Assembly: GCA_934457235.1 (NCBI GenBank)
Contig: CAKSHT010000086.1
Location: 1 to 10,037 of the forward strand
DNA: 10,037 nucleotides
Origin: an uncultured Oscillospiraceae bacterium
GTDB lineage: Bacteria > Bacillota > Clostridia > Oscillospirales > Ruminococcaceae
Direction of reading: 5' to 3'
Part shown: positions 6,225 through 10,037 of the stretch, one piece after another
Layout of the letters: each line of letters begins with the position of its first letter
How positions within the stretch are numbered: the stretch's first letter is position 1
Notes under the pieces: model-generated
The model's database searches: none
What the model saw: the letters and a program-made list of their open reading frames with translations, nothing else
What the model was told of the DNA's origin: nothing
Translations under genes and position numbers: made by a program

Positions 6225-6300
6225 TCCTTTCAAACACTTGACAGGAACGACATTCTGATGTATAATAGATTTCAGATTGGGCATTCCTGTCCTTTCAAAC
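6225..6300. repeat. Direct repeats of a ribosome-site sequence flanking the antisense promoter
   Basis: TCCTTTCAAAC (GTTTGAAAGGA on the coding strand) occurs at 6225-6235 and 6290-6300. The first copy is the ribosome site of the 72-aa gene. The second could serve an ATG at 6284. Between them, ACAGGAA (6241-6247) and TTCCTGT (6284-6290) form an inverted repeat. The arrangement suggests a local duplication around the plus-strand promoter. Confidence 0.75.
6238..6266 (+). promoter_or_regulatory. Perfect-consensus promoter on the strand opposite all genes
   Basis: Plus strand: TTGACA (6238-6243), exactly 17 nt, then TATAAT (6261-6266), both hexamers perfect. It points rightward, against the RHH/antirepressor operon, with a predicted start near 6273. 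No protein gene follows on this strand. The next structure is a hairpin with a T-rich tail at 6303-6350, so its product is most simply a short antisense RNA. Confidence 0.75.
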
Positions 6301-6350
6301 CGATAAGCTGTTGCAATCTTTCCACGGAGGGCAACAGCTTATTTCTTTTC
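6273..6350 (+). ncRNA. Predicted small antisense RNA, sar-like
   Basis: This is a transcript of about 75-80 nt, predicted between the consensus promoter at 6238-6266 and a hairpin with a T-rich tail ending near 6350. It is fully complementary to the leader between the RHH and 72-aa genes and to the last codons of the RHH gene. It does not reach the 72-aa gene's own ribosome site (about 6223-6232), but it covers the duplicated ribosome-like site and the ATG at 6284. In phage P22, sar is a small antisense RNA in the arc-ant interval that limits antirepressor synthesis; this RNA has a comparable place and size. Its existence is predicted, not observed, and the ends are approximate. Confidence 0.5.
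6303..6350 (+). terminator. Hairpin and T-rich tail ending the antisense transcript
   Basis: TAAGCTGTTGC (6304-6314) and GCAACAGCTTA (6331-6341) are a perfect 11-bp stem, extendable by an A-T pair. The 16-nt loop contains GGAGG. The tail ATTTCTTTTC follows on the plus strand. On the minus strand the stem is followed by ATCGG and is not terminator-like. The TAA of the RHH gene lies in the stem. The interrupted T tract means termination may be partial. Confidence 0.6.
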
Positions 6351-6521
6351 TCCGGCAGATATCAGCAGGTGAACTCCCTGACGTATCGCTTCGGTTCTGG
6401 TTATACCATGCTCTTTGCAATACTGGATTAGCTTTTCGTTTGTTTCTTTGTCAAAACGAACTTTAACATCTACATCAAGTTTCTCCTTGCCTATCTTTGG
6501 TCTGCCTGTTCTCGGACTCAT
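6339..6521 (-). CDS. Ribbon-helix-helix (CopG/Arc-type) DNA-binding protein
   Basis: This 60-aa protein has a basic N-terminal arm (MSPRTGRPKIGKEK), a beta strand with alternating residues (LDVDVKVRFD), helix A (KETNEKLIQYCKEHG) and helix B (TRTEAIRQGVHLLIS). This is the ribbon-helix-helix fold of small phage repressors and antitoxins, which bind DNA as dimers through the beta ribbon. GAGGTGA (about 6526-6532) lies just before the ATG. It is the first gene of an operon with the 72-aa protein and the antirepressor. The promoter carries two TGTGTTCC repeats placed where a repressor would block RNA polymerase, so autorepression is likely (inferred). No toxin is evident beside it, so a P22 Arc-like role fits better than an antitoxin role. 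Confidence 0.83.
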   Translation of the reverse strand: MSPRTGRPKIGKEKLDVDVKVRFDKETNEKLIQYCKEHGITRTEAIRQGVHLLISAGEKK

Positions 6522-6532
6522 TTAATCACCTC

Positions 6533-6579
6533 ACTTTTGTGTTCCGTAATTCAATTATACATTTATGTGTTCCAAAAGT
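6533..6579. promoter_or_regulatory. Candidate RHH operator: TGTGTTCC repeats and outer dyad
   Basis: TGTGTTCC occurs at 6538-6545, just past the expected transcription start, and at 6566-6573, between the -10 and -35, 28 bp apart in the same orientation. An outer inverted repeat, ACTTTTG (6533-6539) and CAAAAGT (6573-6579), encloses both. Such repeats over a promoter upstream of an RHH gene fit autoregulation; binding itself is not demonstrated. Confidence 0.55.
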
Positions 6580-6582
6580 CAA
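6554..6582 (-). promoter_or_regulatory. Promoter of the RHH/antirepressor operon
   Basis: Minus strand: -35 TTGACT (6582-6577), 17-nt spacer, -10 TATAAT (6559-6554), one base short of full consensus. The predicted start is near 6547, leaving about 25 nt of leader before the RHH ATG. The TGTGTTCC repeats overlap it, suggesting repression. Confidence 0.82.
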
Positions 6583-6611
6583 CCCCTTTCTCAAAATTTG
6601 TATAAATATAC

Positions 6612-6642
6612 AAAAACCGCCCTGCGTTTTTGTGCAGGGCGG
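6612..6642 (-). terminator. Intrinsic terminator of the two-gene membrane operon
   Basis: In the minus-strand RNA, CCGCCCTGC (6642-6634) pairs perfectly with GCAGGGCGG (6625-6617) around an 8-nt loop, followed by T5 (6616-6612) and an AT-rich stretch. The stem begins 4 nt after the TAG of the 332-aa gene and separates the moron cassette from the RHH operon. Confidence 0.9.
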
Positions 6643-6646
6643 GAAA

Positions 6647-7645
6647 CTATTGCCTTAAAGATATCTGTGTTAATCCATTGAGTTTTGAACAGTTTGAACA
6701 CATGAACCGAAGCGTGAACAATCCGTCTACTCTCATTTCGGCAAATCCATATTTGCAAATTGGAACTGAAAAATTATTATTATAACGACGGTCTGGACTT
6801 CCATTTTTATTGACAAATTTCCAAGTGTGTCCCGAAACAATTGTATCTTCCGAAGCAAAATCAAGTTCAGGACAATCCTCTGTCCATTGCCGTATATTGA
6901 TTTTGTAGTTCTCAATTGCATAAACTTTGCCACGGAGAACGATTATTAGTAATCCCGGAAAGAAGATAAAAGAGTGTCCTTTTGCAGAAATGGTAAAATG
7001 CTTGCTGGCAGATTTAATGTATCTCGGGAGTTTTGCTCTGAACTTTGCGTTCTTTTTGCCTAGGACAAGACTTCTGCCAGCATTAGTTTTAGGATACATT
7101 TCAGGTTGTTCATATGTTACCCAATAAGTCTTTTGGCTTTGAAAGAACAGTTTCCATGCTTCAAAAAGCCGCTCATAGCATTTAACATCATTCAGATTTG
7201 AGGAACCTTGAACGCTAATTGATACCTTTTTTGAAACATATTGAGCTAAAAAGATAATAAGCGCAATTAAAACGGCCGAAGAACACAAAAAAGCATACAC
7301 ACCTAGATTTATTAGTATGATTAAATCTATAACCAGCAATAGAGGGTATAACGTGTTTAATAGTGTAGAAGTTTTCCTTGCTTGTTGCAGTTTGCGGCTA
7401 AGTTCTTTATCGGTAGCATTGGCAATTGCCTGTTCATCGAATTGATAAACCGGGGTTGCGTTTGTTGGCATGCTGGGAGAGCGATATTCTTCATAAACGC
7501 AATACGCTACGCATGCAATTATAATGATACCTAAGATTATTAGAAAAGGAGCAAGCCAAGAAATGATTTTTAAAGCTATCATTACCATAGCTGCATAAAT
7601 CGCAATGCTTAACGCTGCCCCACCATACATGCTATGCTTTTTCAT
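6647..7645 (-). CDS. Uncharacterised four-helix membrane protein with C-terminal soluble domain
   Basis: This 332-aa protein has two closely packed hydrophobic segments at about 10-31 and 33-51, a charged stretch (54-93), two more at about 95-120 and 121-137, then a cytoplasmic domain of about 190 residues. Within that domain, FIFFPGLLIIVLRGKVYAIENYKI (about 226-249) looks like a PH-like beta sandwich edge. GHTWKFVNKNGSPDRRYNNN ... PICKYG (272-300) is a motif I recall from uncharacterised bacterial proteins, but I cannot name the family. A CxxC (Cys316, Cys319) lies near the end. It shares an ATGA overlap with the preceding membrane gene, so both are probably translated together. The coding sequence is AT-richer by eye than the tail-tip genes. 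A superinfection-exclusion or defence role is plausible only from context. Confidence 0.75.
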   Translation of the reverse strand: MKKHSMYGGAALSIAIYAAMVMIALKIISWLAPFLIILGIIIIACVAYCVYEEYRSPSMPTNATPVYQFDEQAIANATDKELSRKLQQARKTSTLLNTLYPLLLVIDLIILINLGVYAFLCSSAVLIALIIFLAQYVSKKVSISVQGSSNLNDVKCYERLFEAWKLFFQSQKTYWVTYEQPEMYPKTNAGRSLVLGKKNAKFRAKLPRYIKSASKHFTISAKGHSFIFFPGLLIIVLRGKVYAIENYKINIRQWTEDCPELDFASEDTIVSGHTWKFVNKNGSPDRRYNNNFSVPICKYGFAEMRVDGLFTLRFMCSNCSKLNGLTQISLRQ

Positions 7646-8046
7646 TCCTCTGTTTTGTTTTGCGTTTGCTGATTTGCGCTTTCCGGTTTATTAACGTTGG
7701 CTTCAACCATATTCATGATTGCAGCTAGTCTTTCGGCAGAGAGTTTCTGATACTCATACATTCTGACGAACAGGACTATTGCCCATCTTGACGCAAGCGT
7801 TACGACGATAGCAGTCAAGCAAACTATTGCAGGCATTAATTGTCCATCTTTACTGTTCAAAAAGTTCACAAACTCCACTATGGCGGCAATGGCAAAAACG
7901 AAAATTAAAATCGTTGTCATCACCAGAGTGAAATTCTCCAGATTGCGGGCGAACTTGTCTGATATACGGTTTTTCTCGCCTTTTTTCGCAATGCTGTTTG
8001 GTTTGTTTGCTACGTTTTCGCTGCTGTGTTCAATGTTGTTTTCCAT
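7642..8046 (-). CDS. Small two-helix membrane protein, first gene of a moron-like operon
   Basis: This 134-aa protein has a hydrophilic, basic N-terminus (about 1-37), helix 1 at about 39-63 (LVMTTILIFVFAIAAIVEF), a short polar turn, helix 2 at about 70-92 (MPAIVCLTAIVVTLASRWAIVLF), and a charged helical tail (YEYQKLSAERLAAIMNMVE) with a Gln/Asn-rich end. The positive-inside rule predicts both ends in the cytoplasm. The function is not recognised. I chose the ATG at 8046 because AAGGAGGGG (8056-8064) lies 9 nt upstream. An in-frame TTG at 8055 is too close to that site. The gene has its own perfect promoter and couples to the 332-aa membrane gene by an ATGA overlap, so the two may form a complex. 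Confidence 0.75.
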   Translation of the reverse strand: MENNIEHSSENVANKPNSIAKKGEKNRISDKFARNLENFTLVMTTILIFVFAIAAIVEFVNFLNSKDGQLMPAIVCLTAIVVTLASRWAIVLFVRMYEYQKLSAERLAAIMNMVEANVNKPESANQQTQNKTEE

Positions 8047-8053
8047 AAAAATC

Positions 8054-8093
8054 AACCCCTCCTTGTGTCAGATTATAACACATAGAAGGGGTT
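8054..8093 (-). promoter_or_regulatory. Hairpin that hides the moron ribosome site in read-through RNA
   Basis: In minus-strand RNA coming from the tape measure gene, AACCCCTTCTATGTGT (8093-8078) pairs with ACACAAGGAGGGGTT (8068-8054) over 15 bp, with one G-U pair, one bulged A and a 9-nt loop. The 3' arm contains the whole ribosome site, and GATTTTTA follows, so partial termination is also possible. RNA started at the promoter at 8072-8100 begins near 8065 and lacks the 5' arm, leaving the site open. As DNA, the dyad is centred on the -10 and could also be an operator. Confidence 0.6.
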
Positions 8094-8100
8094 TTGTCAA
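8072..8100 (-). promoter_or_regulatory. Perfect-consensus promoter of the membrane-protein operon
   Basis: Minus strand: TTGACA (8100-8095), exactly 17 nt, TATAAT (8077-8072), with a TGT extended -10 directly before it. The -35 lies 8 bp after the tape measure stop codon. Such a promoter suggests expression from the prophage independent of the late genes, the usual arrangement of a moron. Confidence 0.88.
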
Positions 8101-8108
8101 GTATCAAT

Positions 8109-10037
8109 TTACCAACCGTGTCCGTTAGAATATGTCATTTCCTTGCTGGACACTCTGTTGACAGCGTTCGCGACTTCCTCGCCGCCCATTTCAATAGTGG
8201 TATAAAGGTTGATTTCCTGCGGCTCGGTTTCCTCAGCCCGATTTGCCGCAGCTTCGCTGTACGCACTGGACATAGCTTCCCGAGCATACCCGGTCTGGTT
8301 CTGTCCGCTCATTGCTTTGAACTGCGCCGGAGGTATCACCGCACTGTAGTTTTCGAGATTATCTTCGGAAACGACAGCCACCTTTAATTCACAGCTTGCA
8401 AGTCCCTTTTCAATGAGTTCGTCAAGAGTGGGGCTTGATATATCGGCTTTAGATATAGACGCAATGACTGAAACCGGAATTATATTTCCGCTTTCCATTG
8501 CTTTGTATATGCCATAAGACGCTGTATCATGTGACGGTTCTTGGAGTGAAAACGGCATATTCGATGTCAGGTCAGTGAGGTGCTCTATCTTATATTTTAC
8601 GTTCTGATACCCTTCGTTATCATTGAGCCAGAAACCAGCAGCCGTACGCTGCGAAGAATAAGCAAGTTCTTCCGAGCCAATTGCTTTAAATGGATTTTTA
8701 GAAGCTTCATATCCATATGTAAGAAGAATATCGCCCCAGTTGGGAATAATTTTGTCAGCTGCGTCACCGAATTGTGATTTGATTTTCTCATAAATCGGCA
8801 TAGTGCGCTGCGAAAGCTCCTTAAGAGAGTTTTCATAATCTGTCGCAAACAGAATATCTGAAAAATCAAGAAGCCCCATTTGCTCATTATATTCGGACTG
8901 TGTAAGTTTACCATAAGCGAGGTCGGTTTTGGCTTGCTCGCGCAGGACGTTCAGGTTGGATTGTTCCTCCTGAAACTTTGCAAATGCGCTTTCCTTATAT
9001 GCACTTGCTGCACTGTCGATTTTTTCAAGAGCGGAATTAAGCGTTTCTGGATTTTCAAGGTCGATTTTGGACAAATCGAGCTTTTCAAGTTCGGAAACCG
9101 ATTTGCTTAACTCCTGATATTCCGGGTCGTAATTGCGTGAAGACTCAAGAACATAGCTATACTCGCTCTGGAAATCCTTATATTGTGCAGCATTCAGCTT
9201 TCCTCCGCTTGCAATAAGGTCAAGGTATTTCGAAACCGTTGTCTGGCTTGCAGTGAAATTCTCACTGAATGTTTGCTTCATCTTTTCATAGCCTTGAACT
9301 ACCTGCTCTTCGATAATACCACCTATGCCGAGCTTTTTAAAAATATCCTTGAGGTCATCGGCAGCAGCCTGTGCTCTCTGCTGAAATCCCTCTTCAAGAT
9401 AATCGCATAGTTCTTCGAACGGCTTTTTGAGGTCAGCGGCGTCAGCGGCAGTAAGTTTTGTCACGTCAAAATCGCTGTCTGCAAATGCGTTCATACTGTC
9501 CAGCAATTCGTTTATCTGCGTTGTATAGCTGTCAAGTTGACCGTATTTTTCAATTGTCTGCTGATTGAGTTTCGTTGCCGCGCTAGCCCAATTTTCGTAT
9601 GCTTCTGCAATTTCAGAAATTTTTGTGCCGCCGTTTTTATATAAAACGCTGCTTGTCGCTGTTTCATTCAGTTTATCAATCTTTTCAGCAGTTCCAGCCA
9701 TAACGCCTGCTAAAGCTCCTATACCAGCAGCAATACCAGTTATAACCGCACCAACCGGATTTCCTAAGGCAATAAACGCTGCGACAGCGCCAACAGCAAT
9801 AGTCAGTCCAGCACGCAACTGCGTCAGGTTGTTTGTGAGATTTCCGGTTCCAGCAGCAAGTCTTTTCAAAGAGTTATACAGCAACACTCCAGAAGTAGCC
9901 CCGGCTGTTAAACCGCCAGCAACTCCAAACAGCTTTCCTGCCGCTTGGGGACCCAACTGTGTTGTAAGTGTCCTGAACGCGGTGCCTATATTTCGCAGAT
10001 TGGTGAAGAATGAGTGTATTTTTGTGCCGACAAAAAC
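8109..10037 (-). CDS. Phage tail tape measure protein, C-terminal part (5' end outside window)
   Basis: This is the C-terminal 642 residues of a tape measure protein, which sets tail length and is released during DNA injection. The frame is open to the window edge. The visible N-terminal part (KIHSFFTNLRNIGTAFRT ...) leads into a long Gly/Ala-rich hydrophobic region (about residues 30-120 of this fragment), with segments such as AGLTIAVGAVAAFIALG and GAVITGIAAGIGALAGVMAG that can cross or insert into a membrane. A long helical, coiled-coil-rich region follows, with many Glu/Lys/Leu heptads (for example LSKSVSELEKLDLSKIDLE). This composition is typical of the family. No lytic transglycosylase or peptidase motif is visible in this part. 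The end, GHGW, is followed at once by a moron promoter instead of tail-tip genes. Confidence 0.85.
   Translation of the reverse strand, partial: VFVGTKIHSFFTNLRNIGTAFRTLTTQLGPQAAGKLFGVAGGLTAGATSGVLLYNSLKRLAAGTGNLTNNLTQLRAGLTIAVGAVAAFIALGNPVGAVITGIAAGIGALAGVMAGTAEKIDKLNETATSSVLYKNGGTKISEIAEAYENWASAATKLNQQTIEKYGQLDSYTTQINELLDSMNAFADSDFDVTKLTAADAADLKKPFEELCDYLEEGFQQRAQAAADDLKDIFKKLGIGGIIEEQVVQGYEKMKQTFSENFTASQTTVSKYLDLIASGGKLNAAQYKDFQSEYSYVLESSRNYDPEYQELSKSVSELEKLDLSKIDLENPETLNSALEKIDSAASAYKESAFAKFQEEQSNLNVLREQAKTDLAYGKLTQSEYNEQMGLLDFSDILFATDYENSLKELSQRTMPIYEKIKSQFGDAADKIIPNWGDILLTYGYEASKNPFKAIGSEELAYSSQRTAAGFWLNDNEGYQNVKYKIEHLTDLTSNMPFSLQEPSHDTASYGIYKAMESGNIIPVSVIASISKADISSPTLDELIEKGLASCELKVAVVSEDNLENYSAVIPPAQFKAMSGQNQTGYAREAMSSAYSEAAANRAEETEPQEINLYTTIEMGGEEVANAVNRVSSKEMTYSNGHGW

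Noticed and set aside
6303-6343. Terminator for the RHH gene on the minus strand
   Set aside because: The stem is strong, but on that strand it is followed by ATCGG without a T run, so it suits the plus strand better. Read-through to the 72-aa and antirepressor genes is expected.
6339-6521. Antitoxin of a toxin-antitoxin pair
   Set aside because: No toxin-like partner is adjacent; the downstream genes are a 72-aa helical protein and an ORF6N antirepressor.
7642-8055. TTG start at 8055 for the first membrane gene
   Set aside because: Only 2 nt separate it from the AAGGAGG core; the ATG at 8046 is better spaced.
8109-9956. Tape measure gene starting at 9956
   Set aside because: That codon is TTG within a frame that stays open to the window edge, and the upstream residues continue the protein. 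The true start is outside the window.
1-10037. tRNA genes, insertion sequences, attachment sites or integrase
   Set aside because: I saw no cloverleaf-like sequence, transposase or integrase motif, or terminal repeats in the window.

Overview
The window is part of a temperate siphophage (prophage) genome from a low-to-moderate GC Gram-positive host. A gut clostridium or Ruminococcus-type Firmicute is the best guess. The reasons are strong AAGGAGG-type ribosome sites before most genes, consensus sigma-A promoters, the gene order tape measure / tail tip / receptor-binding / lysis, and the family resemblance of the tail and lysis proteins. Every protein-coding gene I accept is on the minus strand, so transcription runs from right to left. 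Both ends of the window cut through genes: the tape measure protein on the right and the GH25 endolysin on the left.

The layout in transcription order is as follows. (1) 10037-8109 is the C-terminal 642 residues of the tape measure protein. (2) 8100-6611 is a moron-like cassette: a perfect-consensus promoter, a two-gene operon of uncharacterised membrane proteins (134 and 332 aa), and a terminator. (3) 6582-5041 is a second self-contained unit: a promoter with candidate operators, a 60-aa ribbon-helix-helix (RHH) protein, a 72-aa protein, a 307-aa ORF6N-type antirepressor, and a terminator. A perfect-consensus promoter on the opposite strand, followed by a hairpin and a T-rich stretch, predicts an antisense RNA of about 75-80 nt between the RHH gene and the antirepressor genes. 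(4) 5021-4905 is a regulatory leader with a strong promoter, an immediate intrinsic terminator and a hairpin that hides the next ribosome site. (5) 4904-1313 holds tail-tip genes (126, 588, 333 and 136 aa). (6) 1316-1 is a lysis block: two small phage proteins of 101 and 89 aa, a holin-like protein and the GH25 lysozyme.

Tail-tip genes normally follow the tape measure gene directly. Here about 3.2 kb, more AT-rich than the flanking tail-tip genes by eye, separates them. Both insert units carry their own promoter and terminator.

The most interesting reading is that unit 3 resembles phage P22 immI (RHH repressor arc, antirepressor ant, small antisense RNA sar, set among late genes) in gene order and geometry, but with a different antirepressor family. 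Three regulatory RNA features support a tightly controlled insert. Read-through RNA from the tape measure gene would fold a 15-bp hairpin over the moron ribosome site, while RNA from the moron's own promoter lacks the 5' arm. The tail operon leader has three mutually exclusive stems. A tandem pair of TTCGTACGAA palindromes lies inside the antirepressor gene. These are inferences from sequence alone; no search or folding program was run.
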